Positions 50,589 to 63,925 of a stretch of DNA of 64,000 bases are shown piece after piece. The DNA lies in contig NW_004955465.1 in assembly GCF_000276665.1 (NCBI RefSeq), positions 1,395,901 through 1,459,900 of the forward strand, in the 5' to 3' direction. This DNA comes from Chinchilla lanigera (taxonomy: Eukaryota > Chordata > Mammalia > Rodentia > Chinchillidae). Below the pieces are notes generated by a model. It saw only the letters and a list, made by a program, of their open reading frames with translations, did not search any database and was not told the DNA's origin. The first letter of the stretch is position 1. Each line of letters opens with the position of its first letter. Made by a program: the position numbers and the translations under genes.

Positions 50589-50900
50589 TCACATGGCGAA
50601 TTTTATGTTCTATATATTTACCATAATTAGCTTTGTTTTAAAAAAGACAAAAATTCTAATCCCACACATATTTCTGATTAAGATCAGTTCTTCAAGGGTC
50701 AGAGAAAGGTTCACTTGCAACCCACACATGTCATAGGAGGGGTAAAGAAGTAACTTAGTGGGAAAGCCAGAGATCCACAGAGAAAGACAATATGTGAAGT
50801 GCAAGTTTTCAGAAGCTAAGCAGGGTGGCTGGGAGGGATCCAGGGTAAGGCTGGAGGTCTGAAGGGTTGTGGGTGAGGTAAGGGAAAAGAAGAGAACTAG

Positions 50901-51082
50901 GGCAGGGTATGGTGGCACACATCTGCAACCCCAGCACTCCAGGGGGCCAGGGCAGGAGGATCAGGAGTTTGAGCCCAGCCTGGGCAACTCAGTGAGATGC
51001 AGTCTCAACAAACAAACAAATAAGAAGAGCTGGGGATGTAGCTAAGTGCGAAGGTCCTGGGTTCAATCCCCAGTATCAGCAG
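50901..51082 (+). mobile_element. B1-ID dimeric SINE
   Basis: GCAGGGTATGGTGGCACACA, (AAAC)n linker, then GAGCTGGGGATGTAGCTAAG and GGGTTCAATCCCCAGTATC. Confidence 0.9.
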
Positions 51083-52002
51083 GAGGAGGAAAGAACTGAG
51101 AGAGTCGTGAATGAACATCAGATCAGGGTGACACAGTGACAAGGAGGACAGAGACTGGTCCTTCGCAAAGACGGTATCCGGCCACAGGAGGCAGAGCCAG
51201 TGCCAGCCTGCTCTTGTTTGCTCTTTCCTTTTGGAAGGCTGGTTTTCTAAGAAGTGATGCTGCTGCTCTGGGAGCCAACTCAGATCAAATTTTTTTTTTT
51301 TTTAAATTAAAAAGAAAAAAGCTATACTATGTCTTTGAAAATAAAGAAAATAGTTATTTTCTTAATAAAGTCTACATGAGGATCCTGTAGCAATGGAGAG
51401 TCCTAATGACAGCCTTTTCATGAATTCAGCAAAAATAATGAGAATAGGAAGCCAGAAACACATAATTAAACGTTTTCCCTTTCTGCAGTGTTGGCGACGA
51501 ATCCCCACGCCTCACATACGCGGGTCAAGAGGTCTGCCGTTGGGCTATATACACCAGCCTGGTAAAATCGTTCATGCTTTTTCAGATTTATTGGAAATGG
51601 AATTTCTTTTCTCACTTAACAAATTTATGAACCCAGGAAACTTAATGTACTTTATCATCTAAAAGTGTTTAAGACTCATTTAGAAATGGGCTGTGAGGTT
51701 ATATTACCTATCAATGAGTTTTACATTCAAATATTTTATCCTAAAGAAATCTTATTTAGGATACAGGAAGTCATGAGTTTCCTTTGAAGCTTCCCATTAT
51801 GCTTTAAATTATTGCTATGTCTAACTTAAATTCAATTAACTTTCTTTTATTGTTTCCAAAGAGCTGTTTTGCTCTTTCTATTTTTCACGTAGCTCTTGGA
51901 AAACCCAGTTAACACATTATGAACTATGATGTTGGAGGCAATGAGCTAAATCAATGTTTTAAAAAAAACCAACTACTGAAAAACGCAGCATCTTGCTGGG
52001 CT

Positions 52003-52075
52003 GTCCGGAGCCCAGTGGTAGCGCTCTTGGTACGCAAGCGTTAGCACCTCTGAGGGCCTGGGTTCTATCCTCAGC

Positions 52076-52126
<51 letters not shown>
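52003..52126 (+). repeat. tRNA-derived SINE head followed by (CA)n microsatellite
   Basis: GAGCCCAGTGGTAGCGCTCT and GGGTTCTATCCTCAGCAAC form an ID-like body whose tail has become a 50-bp pure (AC)n tract at 52077-52126. Confidence 0.8.
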
Positions 52127-52131
<5 letters not shown>

Positions 52132-53764
52132 GAGTGCAGCGACTTCCTTAGTGTTCAGGGAAGTCCAGTTAGAGCTAATTTTGTAGAACTGGCAATGGAA
52201 GCAGGAAAGTGGGGTGCACACATGATAGATGGCCTCCCAAGTGACAAATATGGCATGAGACTGTAAGTTGGACGCAACAGGGACTTACTGCCCTGCCCAG
52301 TGACAGTCACTATATTCCAACAGTGCTTGGATTTCTACCCTGGCCATTAAGGGAAGTAAGGACGGCAGAGGTAAGGATTAATTCCATGCCTTGTGTTTGT
52401 ACCACCCTGCCTTCTTCTCTCCTCCTTTATAGTTTATTTAGCAATGGTTCCTAAAAAGGGGCAGAGTTGAGAATACAGCAGCTGGGAGTGAGGGATGAAA
52501 AGCAGCCCACAAGCAGGAAGAATCTTTTGAAGAAAAATAAAGTGAGAAGCCAGAAAGCGTAAGAGTTCCTTAAGGCAGAAAGCGCCGAATTGATTGCAGA
52601 GGATAGAGAAGGGTGCAATACTATGCAGAAGGAGAGAAGGGAGCCAGCCTCACAGGTGGTGTGTGATAAACAAGATAGAGCGGGAGATCTTGATTAGGAT
52701 GGGGTCATACAGAGGCCCTCCCATCACGTTCGGGGTGAGCACTGCTGCTCTGCAGCCAACCAGGAATGGAAACTCAGCACCAACAAAGAATTAGTGGGCT
52801 GCCGCCTACTAAGAAAGACACTTTTATTTGTAAGGCGGAGAAAGCAGAAGACAGAAAGCTGCCCCAAAGAGGGGGCAGGAGTTCAGGAAAGGTGCATTCC
52901 CCATGAGCCTTTGGTCCCGCAGGGAGCCTTTCCCGCTGGGACACGCCACAATGTGATGGGCTCCCTGGGCTGTCCTTGGGTTAAACCAGGCACCCTCATC
53001 TATGTGCACATTACTTTCGGTGGGCTTTTGTTTGACTTCTGTCTTGTCCGCTTGTCCTTGGCAGGGCCTTCCCTCTGGGATGGGCAGCTGGTTGGTTAGG
53101 AGGAGCCTTGGCTACGGTTAGCTTAGAGTTAGTAAGGGGATGTGTGTCCTAGTGGAGGTGGGGAGCGGTGACTGTCCCAGCTTCTTGGCCTCAAGTTATT
53201 GGCCTTCTCTGTGCTCTGCCTGGCAGCTCCCTCTCTCCAGCAAGTCCCTCTGCCACCTGTGCTGGCTGGAGCCTTTTCACTTCTGGTCTGCCCCTTCTTT
53301 CTCCTTCCTTGCCCTTGAGATTGCTCCCAAGGGAATTTCTCTAGTAGAGTTTTAGCCGCCAGTCAAGATTAGGCAGAAAACCTAACTTATTCTGTTCTTC
53401 CCTTACCTGCCAGACAAGTAATTGCTGAGTAGTTTGCAGGATAAAAAAAATATAAGGCTGGAATGACTGATATTTAAGTGTCAATGTAAGTGGTTGAGAA
53501 GCACATGCAAAGGGTATTAAGTAAGGATTGTTTTTTGTTTTTCAGGGGGACATCTGGTGGTGTATTGCAGAGGTCTCAGTGTCCCAGATTGGTTGGCATC
53601 TTTATGAATGGCTAAGATAATGCCAGAAAGATCATCCTCATCAAATACATGGAGGAACTGAGGTAGCAAAGTAGGGAGAGTGAAAAAAGGAAATGTTTCC
53701 TGGCTGCTGCCCACCGTTTTCCAAATGTTCCCAGTCAGTCTCCCATTTCATCTTTCTGACTACC

Positions 53765-53885
53765 TTGCTGGAGAAGTTACTATCCCTATTTTATGAAGCA
53801 GGAAATTGAGGCTCTGAGAGGGAAATTAATCAGCCCACAAATACAGGGAATGAGTTGGGATTTGAGTCCATCCTGTAACAATACT
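53765..53885 (-). repeat. MIR-like SINE relic
   Basis: TTATGAAGCAGGAAATTGAG, AATTAATCAGCCCACAAATA and TTGGGATTTGAGTCCATCC. Confidence 0.55.
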
Positions 53886-54917
53886 CTGTATCCCAAATTG
53901 CACTGTGACCCTTACAGGGTTGTGTGCTTTGACTGAACACAAGTCCCACTAATCATACCCACATGAGACGGTGGAAACATCACGTATAAAAAAGATCCAT
54001 AAAAGTGGGCACTGTTTAGACCTTACTAGACAGGGCAAGTAATGGTGTCCTGCCCTGTCACAAACGGGCCACTCCTGGGCACTGAGTTTAATGCGTTCCT
54101 CTTGGACGCTGGGTCCAGAATAGTCAAAACAGTGCAAAACTCAGCCATTTACCTACTAATGGGGCTGCTCTTGTAGCAAATGGCAGAGTGAGTGCTTGCA
54201 ATGGAGCTCTAAATATTTACTATCCAATTCTTTATAGAAAAAGTGTCCCGACCTCTGATCTAAACTAATATTTCCTAAACCTCCATTGTACTCCTAATTC
54301 CTTAATTTTTGTGTAAGCCATTTCCTGAACTCCATTACACTATTTGCAGTTATTTACTTTATATTTTTCTTCAAGTCAAAACTTCTTATGAACTTAAATT
54401 TATTTTAACTTTAAGTAAACAATGTCTGTTATCAAAACACATGCTAAGTATGTTAATAACATGTATGTACAATTTTTATATTAATATATACACTTTAATA
54501 TTCATATCATGCATGTCAGTGTATTAAAGAAAATATTACGCATAAAAATTATCTCAAACCCATTTTACCCACCACTCAGCTCACCCTCTACACTGCTGTC
54601 AAATTGGTCTGATCATGTAATTCTCTCAGTTACAATGGGGACCGGTTGTGTAGTCAGTATCAACAGCTGCCTGGTGGGGGCACTACAGAAGCAGCTGGAG
54701 ACATCTGCTGACCAATTAGGTTGTGGTCCAAGAAAGTGTGAATCAAGCAGGTGCTACAACACCTGTTTTTTCCTAAGGAGAAAAAAAGTATCATTTAGGA
54801 AGCCAGAAGAATTCACCAAGAGGGTTTTAAAACATCTATTAAGAAGTAACATTGAAGGGCAAGTATATGGCCACCAATGACTGAGACATCATCTTTTGTT
54901 TAAATGCTGGTCTGGAT

Positions 54918-55087
54918 CAGGCTTTTTCAACAGCAGCATGACTGACAGTTTGGACCGACAATTTCTTCCTTTGGGAGCTGTGCTGTGCATTGTGGTAGGT
55001 TTAGCATCATTCCTGGCTTCTACCTACTAGGTGCCAGTAGCATTTCCTCCAACTGTGACAATCAAAAGTATCTCAGGACTTTGCCAA
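54918..55087 (-). mobile_element. MER5A-like hAT-Charlie element, reverse orientation
   Basis: GGGAGCTGTGCTGTGCATTG, AGCATCATTCCTGGCTTCTA, CCTACTAGGTGCCAGTAGCA and CTGTGACAATCAAAAGTATC reproduce inverted MER5A in order. Confidence 0.8.
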
Positions 55088-55721
55088 TTATATATCTTCT
55101 GCATTTGTACAAAAACTGCCTTGGTTTGGGAACCTCTGGCTTACAGCATCCACGAAGGCTTTGTTACTTGCTGCATTCTCAGGACTGGACCACAGGAGCA
55201 AGTTTGGAGATTCAAGAATTCTCAGTATCCATTGAATCACCCAGATCCAACCCTGTAGGGTCCTGACACGCAGTGACTCAGGTTAGCATCCTCACCTTGT
55301 ACTGGCACCTTGCTGCTACTATGGTTCCACTTAACAAGTTATTTTCAGCCCTGCTGTAGTTTCTGAGCAGTTACCTCATTAATACAAGAGCTTCCTACCT
55401 GCTCTCAAGCAGAGCAGCTTTTCTCATTATGTTGCCCAGATCAGTGGTTTACTCAATGACACTCTAGTGGCCTGAAAGAGTCATCACATCCTCCAGAGTG
55501 ATAATCTGCCACACTCGCATAGGAGAAGCTGACTCATGCAATCAGATTTATTCTAGAACTTTCACATGAAAATTCTTTACACTAACCATTTAGTTTGTTT
55601 AGGCTTCAAATGGACTTTATTACACATGGGTTGTGTCCTGTTCCTCTTTCCATTGGCTGGCTGACTATTAAAACCACAGGTAAGCATAAAACATCCTATC
55701 CTCCTATGGAGCCTTTGTGAT

Positions 55722-55808
55722 TTTTTTTTTTTTAGTGTTGGTGATGGAACCTAGGGCCTTGCACACACAAGGCGTGTACTCTACCACTGAGCTACATCCC
55801 CGGCCTGG
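55722..55808 (-). repeat. tRNA-derived SINE
   Basis: GTGATGGAACCTAGGGCCTT and CTCTACCACTGAGCTACATC with a T-rich reversed tail. Confidence 0.75.
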
Positions 55809-55864
55809 CCTCTGTTAATACTTACTGGATTACCATCACAGGAAATGATAAAATAAACATTTTT

Positions 55865-55980
55865 AAAGGCACACATTCAAGCTTCACAAGATCCCTGAGA
55901 GATAGGTACTGTTGTATAGAAAAGAAAAACTCATGGCACTTGGCCAGGACCAACAGCTAGAGGGGATCAGGCGTTTCCAA
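55865..55980 (-). repeat. MIR-like SINE relic
   Basis: GAGAGATAGGTACTGTTGTA and GGCCAGGACCAACAGCTAGA. Confidence 0.5.
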
Positions 55981-56402
55981 ACTTAGACAGTCGACTATGG
56001 GAACTGATCTCTTACTGATGTCTCTATCCTGCTGCCTGTGCAGATGCGGTAGTCCTGCCATGCTTCTGAAACTTACCTTTCTAGAACTCTTCCCTTCCCA
56101 CCACCCCTAGCCTATCCTCTGCAAGCTGTCAAACAGGTCTGGTCATATAATTTTGTCTATTAAAAGAGCCACAAAGAGCCTCTTGTAAAGCAGATAAACT
56201 CAAGCATTTTCTTTGGTGTGGAATATGAGATCTCATGAGGTCTCATGATCTGACTTCCAGTTTCTTTCTTACTTTTTCTTTTTTTTTAAACTTTAAAACA
56301 TTTACTGGACACAAATACATAAAAATGGAATGTTGATGGAGCAGCATGTGATGTTTTAACATATGCATAATTTTTAAATAGGGGTAACTATATCTTTGTG
56401 TG

Positions 56403-56570
56403 TGCACACGGAGGGCACTGGGAGTTGAACCAAGGGCCTTTGCACTGAGCTACATCCCCAGTCCTTTACTCTGAGACAGGGTCTCACAAAATCTCTAAGT
56501 TGCCCAGGCTCGGCTCAAACTTGTGATCCAGGGTGCCGGGATTAGCAGCATTTGCCACCAGGCCTGGTTC
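56403..56570 (-). mobile_element. B1-ID dimeric SINE
   Basis: GGGCACTGGGAGTTGAACCA and TTGCACTGAGCTACATCCCC, then GTTGCCCAGGCTCGGCTCAA. Confidence 0.8.
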
Positions 56571-56689
56571 CATAACTATTTTTTTGAAATAGTCAGGGCA
56601 TTATTGTTACCTTCCGTTAACCTACTATGCACTGGCATACCAGAATGTGCTGCTCCCATCTGACTATGACATGGCGCCACTGATCCATC

Positions 56690-57030
56690 CTTTCTATTTC
56701 AGTCATTATTCTGAGTGCTTCAGCCACACCAGGCCACTGGCCACTGCCCAAGAAGGTTGTAGACCTTCCTGCCTCTTTCTCTGCTTCTGTTATCACTCTA
56801 CCTTTGTACCTTCGCTTCTGAGTTTGGACTGCAGAATTCTCCCTATACTTAGGGTCGGCTCAGATGCCATTTCTTTTGTGCAGCCTTTTCTGATTTTTTT
56901 TCAGAGGAAAGCACTCCCTTCATGGTGCATCCACAGCTTCTGCCCCCATCTCTGCTATGGGATCTGTCAATGCTATAATTGCATGAGTAAGTACCCTACC
57001 ATGATGGCAAGGCTCCCAAAGACAGCGGCT
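56690..57030 (+). repeat. L2 LINE 3' region
   Basis: TCGGCTCAGATGCCATTTCT, GTGCAGCCTTTTCTGATT and CTATAATTGCATGAGTAAG follow the L2 3' order. Confidence 0.5.
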
Positions 57031-57149
57031 AATTAATATTTACTGTCATACCTCAGCTTTAGTATTGAGCATGTTTTGGAACTGAAGGAAGTCAATACGA
57101 TGTTTGAATTCAAGTCTTTTGGGATGAGAGTAAGCCATATTACTCTACT

Positions 57150-57512
57150 GCTGTAGTTTGGAGTGTGTGTTCTCCAAATGTTCATATGCAAAGATTTGCT
57201 CCACAGGTGGTTCTGCTGGGAAGAACTGGATCTTGTAGGAGGTGGGGCCTAGTGGGAGGTCTTTAGGTTATTGGGGGTATACCTTTGAAGAGGGCGTGGG
57301 ACCCTGATTTCATTTTTTTCTTGTTCCCTGGCTATAAGGTGAACAGCTTTGCTCTGATACTCATGACTGTCATGATGTGTTACCATACCCAAATCCACAG
57401 GAACAACTAATCATGGGCTGAAACCTCTAAAACTGTGGCCCCAAATAAATCTTTTAAGTTTATAAGTTAATTATCTCGGTTACATGTTTTAGCAATGGAA
57501 CACTGACTAACA
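57150..57512 (+). mobile_element. MaLR/MST-like LTR relative
   Basis: TAGGAGGTGGGGCCTAGTGG, GGAGGTCTTTAGGTTATTGG, GGGCTGAAACCTCTAAAACT and CCCCAAATAAATCTTTTAAG give an LTR-like layout with AATAAA near the end. Confidence 0.55.
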
Positions 57513-58119
57513 GAATTTATATTATTTAATTCTCTAAAACAATTATCTCCAGCCATTAGATCAAGTTGTATTTTTATAGGGAAAGCATCATTGTGAAAGG
57601 GGAATTAAGGGTTTCAGTCATACTGATCTGGAGTTTTCTTTCTTATGAAGACAATTCAAAGAGTTCTCACACAGAGATCCATACAGGAAGAAGGCAATGG
57701 TACCTACATGCTTTCTGGGACTATGTATGCACAGCAGATGTGAAGAGAGCTTAAGGCTGTGACATCATCCCTCTATGCTTATACCTGTCAATCCACATCA
57801 ATTACAATTGTCCAGAGTTAGACTTCTCTGTAAGGGGAGGTCACTGGGATAGAGGAGAGCCACAGATTTTCTCTATTGTAATCATGAATGTAAACAAACA
57901 TCAAAGTTCTTACTTTCCAGGGGAAAAAGGATGACCTTCTGTTTCCTGTCACCTGTAATTTTCCTGATAAATGTAATAGGGATGGCCATGTAGTAACTGA
58001 AGAGGATTCCATGACATTCAAAAGATGATGGGTAGTTGCATAATTCTGGATTATTTTGATACTAGAACTTAAATACACCGGGGCTTCCATTGTTGTAGGG
58101 GCATTATAAAATGTTCATC

Positions 58120-58260
58120 ACCTCATTTAATTTTCACAAAAACTTGCAGACTCAAGAAGGGTACTTAGCTGTTTTGATTTTAAAGATGAGGATATAGGTC
58201 TCTGAGAACATAGGTAATCAATCATCTGGATGTGAACACATATCATTTGGATATGATCTT
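58120..58260 (-). repeat. MIR-like SINE relic
   Basis: ATCACCTCATTTAATTTTCA and AAAGATGAGGATATAGGTCT. Confidence 0.5.
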
Positions 58261-61200
58261 TGGTTTTCTCATCCCAGGGCTCATCCTCTTTCCATTAACT
58301 ACATTGCCTGCCTTCCCAACAAACCAGTTATTTTACGTATTTTCCAGAATACGTAAATTACCAGTATTTTCCATAATATACGTCTATGTTGACTATTAAG
58401 TGGACATGATTATTAAAGCTTTACAGTGAATGACAAAGAGAACACGTTCACACAACTCATCTATGCTTTGGCAATGAACTTGGCTATGGAGAGCCCCATG
58501 ATGAGAGGTCACTGTGGAAAACACAGGTGGGGTTGGATTCTGAGGGGGCTGCACAGTTTTAGTGTAAGTAGCACATGGTTGTGAGGGAGAAGGTGTGCAG
58601 AGAGAACAGGCTGCAAGAGGGAGGGGAGAGTAATTACCAAGCTGGATGACCCAGTCTTGGATAAGGGGTGCTATCAATAAAAAGGTGGGATGCAAAGGGT
58701 TTGGTATCTGTTGTGGCCACTTTGATGACATATGTCCTTGAGGATAGAAATGCATCACCATCGCTCTCCTTCCAGGATCCTGCCTCACTTCCGCAAAGAC
58801 TTTCCTAACTTTATACAGGTTGCATAGTTACTGGTTTATCACCTGTCTCCTACTGTAAAGTCAGCCCCCAAGGACAACGACTTTGTTTTGTTTTCTCCCT
58901 AGTGGATTGAGTGGCCTAATGCTTTTCTTCACAGAAATGAATGGACAGTGAGGAATGAACAGATATTTACCTAGCCCAGAAAAGAAACATTAAGCATAGA
59001 AGCATTTGGAACACTGGAGAGATGATGGTAACCCTCAGTTGGTAAAAGGCGAACCTTTTAAATGCTCTTATTCATCATCTTCTCAAGATACACCAGAGAA
59101 GAAAAAGCTTTTTCCTCCTCTTGGTCCTGACTCCATCAAGAATGACATTTCAATAAGTCCTCTGTTTGGAAAACTCCATTCTCTTCTTTGACTCTGCTCA
59201 AGCAGGTAGGAAACGCATAGATTAAGAGCACATCAGTGCCCTTCAGATGCTCACTTTCCTATCATTTAAGTCATCACATATTTCCAAGGAATCTCTGGAC
59301 TCTGAAAATGAAGAGGCTGACCTTTCATGTTCCTTACTGGATGAGGGGAAGGCACACATCTTATTTTTCATAATTCAAAAAGAAACAAAAGCCAAGACAG
59401 GGCAAGTACTTTGGGCATTTCATCAGTTGGTTGCCTTTGAAGGGGGATTTACAATCACTAATTTATCTCTGTCAAATGGCAAAGGCTGGTAAGTGAGAAA
59501 GCGCCATGTCCCAGCAACCATCCACCATGTCCCAGTTACCGGTTACCAAATATCTCTGTAACTCTAGTAAAGAATCAGGGGTAAGTTACAAAATTAAAAA
59601 GTCTCTTTTAAATCTTTAATCTTCTTGAAGATCCTTACCATCATGTCTAAAGAAAAATGTGTAATAAAAGGATATTACTTTCTGGTATCTGATTCCAAAT
59701 GCACCGATTTAAAAAAAAAAAAAGCAACGAATCTCCCCAAAGAACAGAGAAAATTTATTATCTACAAATATGACACTGAAAATGGAATTAAACTTCAATA
59801 GCAACAGCTTTTGTAATTGCATCTGCAGGAGTTATGAAGAGAGTTTTCAGAGGGGAGAGAGAGAGAGAACAATCAGTTGTTTTTCTCTTGGAAACCAAAA
59901 ATGTGTGAGAAATTATGCTACAAATTGCAGTGCCTGAGGCTGAAAAATGACAGAAATAACCACTGAAACCCAAGAAAATAGTCAATCAGCTTCATTTTAA
60001 GAAAGCAGGCACACATTGTGTGGCTTATCATGGCCTAGGATTAGCCTTCTAAGATAAGAAACACAACATTAGAGCTTTTGTGTTTTGTTGGCGTTTAGTC
60101 AGCAGGAAACTAAGCTGCTCTATGTATAGATGAGGGCACCGAGTAGGGAATGTAGTTTGAATTTCTTTTTCCAGAAGTGGTAATGGGTTTGAATTAACTT
60201 GTTTCTAATCCTTTTTTTTTTCTTTCTGTCCTTCCAGAGATCAGGACCCATGTTTCTGACATGGTGTCTGGGATTGGGAAGTGATGAATAAAACTTTAAG
60301 ACATACAGAGTGGGATCAACAGCCCACCCCTCCCAGTATTCTCCGTTTCTGATGATGAAACTAAACAAGCTGACTTTACTTGACTTTATTTCTGGATATC
60401 TGTCAAGGTCTTAGGTCATGCTTGACTGAGAGTGGCGGCACTAGGAAGATGAGGAGCAGTGAGGAGGACCATGGCTGAGTCCCAGCTGGGCCATTCACCT
60501 GCTGTGCCTATTGGTCTTTGGTTCCTTCTCAGTAAAGTGGAGAGATTTACTTTTCTACTTATAGGCTGCTGCAAGATCAGAGGGAAATCCTGATACAGCA
60601 AGCTTCATACACACCGAAGCGAGTAGCTGCTGTTGTCACGAGGGATGCACTGGAACACCAGCAATTTATCATACACTAACCATTATGATATACCCATTCG
60701 TGCTCCACTAATAGATAATATCCTGTAATGATTTATTAATGGATAGATGTTATCCACTAATTTATTAAAATATTTCCTTTAGTGTTTTTTCATGTTTGAT
60801 CTGCAAAACTTTTGAGGACAATGGCTTTCAAGAAAGCTGAAGAATCAGTACTCATGCTTTAGGAAACGACAGGATTTCCATAGGAGCAGACACAGGAGTT
60901 CAAGCAAAGATTCTCATTTGAAAATACACTTCGTTTTTCACCTTCTTAAGACATCAAAAGTTGTTAATGTTTGTATAGACTCAATTCATCTCTTTGCTAA
61001 TGATCTGCTTCCCAGTCTTATAGGGGAAGAAGGTATCATCTCACACCAAAATCAATCCTGTTGGAGTAGTGGTTAGAACTGAAAAACAGTAAGTATAGGC
61101 AGCTCCTTAAATATGATAAGTATATGCCTTAAAAGTAAACAACTGGCCCAGTGCAAGAGGTTGGTAACTCCGACTTCCAAGGCCAAGTGTCTAACTAGAA

Positions 61201-62624
61201 CTGCAAGAGATTTTGAAGAGGCACAGCATTTACTCTACAATGAATAAAACACTGAACTTCAAATCAGTGCCAGTTCACAAGCAAGTAACACCTAGAACTT
61301 CAGACAGGGCAGTGATTCACATCTGCTTTTTATCATGGAGCTCTGTGGTTTGCAGGTTAATGTTACAAACATTAACCAGTGCAATAAATACATCAGACTG
61401 TTAAGGTTCAAAGAAACCCTGGGAATTACCAAGTTCAGGATCAAGTATCATTTTTTAGTATTTTCTGAGACTCTTGAGGAAACATGAAAAAAAGCAATTG
61501 TCACCATGACACAGATTTATATTTGGATTATAAATTCTATTGTGCTCTTTGAAAGGTTTAAAAATAATTATGGGATAATAGAATTTTAGAAATGGAAGGA
61601 ATTTTGGGGGCTACCAGCTTCAAATTCTTTTGTCCAATGAAAAAATGATTCCTTTTTTAATATTCTTGAGAAGTAATGATTTCATCCCTAGCTAATATGT
61701 TAACTATAAAAAGGGACAATATAAGAAGACCAGAAACTATTTATATAACCTATACTTACTAATATTATTTTAAAGAAAAGACTGTGTACTATTGTGTGTG
61801 TGTCACAATGCTTGGTATGCAGCGCTCAGTAGGTGCTGCTGAAAGGTCAAGAACATTCTGGAACTTTCCAGGCTCTGGTGGAACCATTGTGGTTCTGGCC
61901 TATCTGTGATCACATAGATATATGCCTTATTAAGTGTACTTCCCAGCAGAGGTATAGCCATTCTGTTTCTAAAACTTTCCACATCAGAGTTAACAACCTC
62001 CTGGAATACATCTAATAGAGCATTATAGAGATGGACAGGTCCTTAGCAAATGAACTGACCTGTAAGGTTTTCCTTTATGCAAGTAAACAAGTAAACCCTC
62101 TGGGATAGCTGCTGGCCTGACATCTTTTGAAGATCTCCAGTGTCTTCTCTAGTGGCTTAATGATCTTCCATATGTCTGATTATAATTTTCTATCACTATT
62201 CTCATTCTCTATGAACAGTCTTCTAACACCCTGGGGAACAACTGCCAACTTTCTCTGTCTTCTGAATGAAAATCTCATCCACCCTTTGGAGACAGAAGAT
62301 CACTCCTTCTCATCTGATGCAAATATTCTCCCATACTTCTTTCCCGTTTCATCTGGCCTCTCATCTTCTAGTTCTCAGTTTCTTTGTAGCTCTCTAGAGA
62401 AGACCACCCTGAGTCTCACAGACCAGTTGACAGCCCTGTTGCACACTCTGTCCCCACCCCACACCCTCCCAGTATGACCTGCTCAGTCCACGTCCCGGGA
62501 CACTCTGAGCTCCACTGAGGGCGGCCACTTCTGTACTGAGTTCACTGCTATTCCCAGCTCCAGATGTAAAATCCGCTTCCAAAAAGGTATTCAGTTAAGA
62601 ACTACTAATGGGTCTTCCAGTTAC

Positions 62625-62990
62625 TAAGTGCTGTGCTTTCACTGTGTACTCCCAAATTCACATGTTAGAAATTTAACCACCATTGCCACAGTGTTGAGAT
62701 GTGGGGGTTTTAAGGGGGGAATTAACAAATTACTGTCATTATCATGGGAGGAGTGGGCTCATACCACAAGAGTGAGTTTGTTCTAAAAGCAAGTTTGGCC
62801 CCACTTTTTGCCCTCACCCTCTTCCCCTCCCAGCTTCTACCACGTTAGATGTAGCAAGGAGGCCCTTGACACATGCTAGCACCTTGATCTTGAACATCAG
62901 CTCTGGAGCTGTAAGAAAATAGATTTCTGTTTAATCACGCAGGGTATGGTCTCTTGCTATGGCAGCCCCTGTAAATGAATTCGGTCATGG
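62625..62990 (+). mobile_element. MST/MaLR-like LTR, diverged
   Basis: GTGTACTCCCAAATTCACAT, GGGGGTTTTAAGG, CACCTTGATCTTGAACATCA, CTGGAGCTGTAAGAAAATAG and TCTTGCTATGGCAGCCCCTG keep the LTR block order. Confidence 0.5.
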
Positions 62991-63689
62991 ACTGGCTTTC
63001 CTGGCACATGATCTCATGGACCATGGTGCTGGGGATGGTCTGAAGGGGCAGAAGGGAGGGCAGGAGGAGAGGTAGCAAGGCAGGGGAGGATGATGGAGGT
63101 GGAGGCTAAGGGGCAGCAGGATGGAGGAGCATAGGAGTAGTGGCCAATCCAGGGATCTTCTCGCTGTAGACTGGATCAGATTTGTTGACGATCAGACATG
63201 GGGTACAAGCAAAAGAAAGGTGTCAGGGGTGAGCCTAGGTGTCTGCTGTGAACAACTGGAAGTATTCAGAAGGGAAGGACTTCCCTGAGAACGTTCCTAA
63301 AATTCCTGTGGGGTCAAGAAGGCCCCATATCGCCCTTCATTTTGCTACAAGGAAACAAGAGCATAGAGAAATCAGGACTGTGTTAACATCAGAAAGAAAA
63401 TCAGCAGCTGATCAGAATTTCAAGTCTGGATTCCAGAATGGAGGCCAACTAGATCAACAGCTTACTGCAGATATTATAAGTAAGAAGTTGTATAATATTT
63501 GTTTGAAATGAGGAAACATTCCAAAAGGACATGAGTCACACGGATGGGGAGAAACAAAGACAATCTCATTTGAGGAATTCGGCACAAACAAACAAAACCT
63601 CTAACAAGATTGGACGGAGTCCATTTGCAATGTTCCTGTTACGGGCACTGAGGACAAGTTTAATGTGCTATATAATTTTGCTTAATGCT

Positions 63690-63925
63690 CACTGCCATTA
63701 TTGGGTATTTACAATGTGCCACACAATGACCCGGCTGACTTGGATTGATTAAATCATTTAATCCTCACAAATAACCCAAATCAGACTGGGAGTATTATTA
63801 TCACCCTTGTTTTACAGAAGAGGAATGAAAGGCCCACAGAGGTTAAGCGACATGCTTTACTAATAAGTCATGTGTGAGATCCAAATCCTGGCGTTTGGTT
63901 CTGGAACCCACACACTTGGTCTTGT
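63690..63925 (-). repeat. MIR-like SINE, fairly complete
   Basis: TTACAATGTGCCACACAATG, AATCATTTAATCCTCACAAA, TTTTACAGAAGAGGAATGAA and CACAGAGGTTAAGCGACATG follow inverse MIR from its 3' end to its core. Confidence 0.65.

Noticed and set aside
58396..58788. 130-codon minus-strand Pro/Ser-rich frame considered as an upstream PHACTR1 exon
   Set aside because: The peptide does not match the PHACTR1 region expected before SEQRVPC and lacks fitting splice sites in phase 2.
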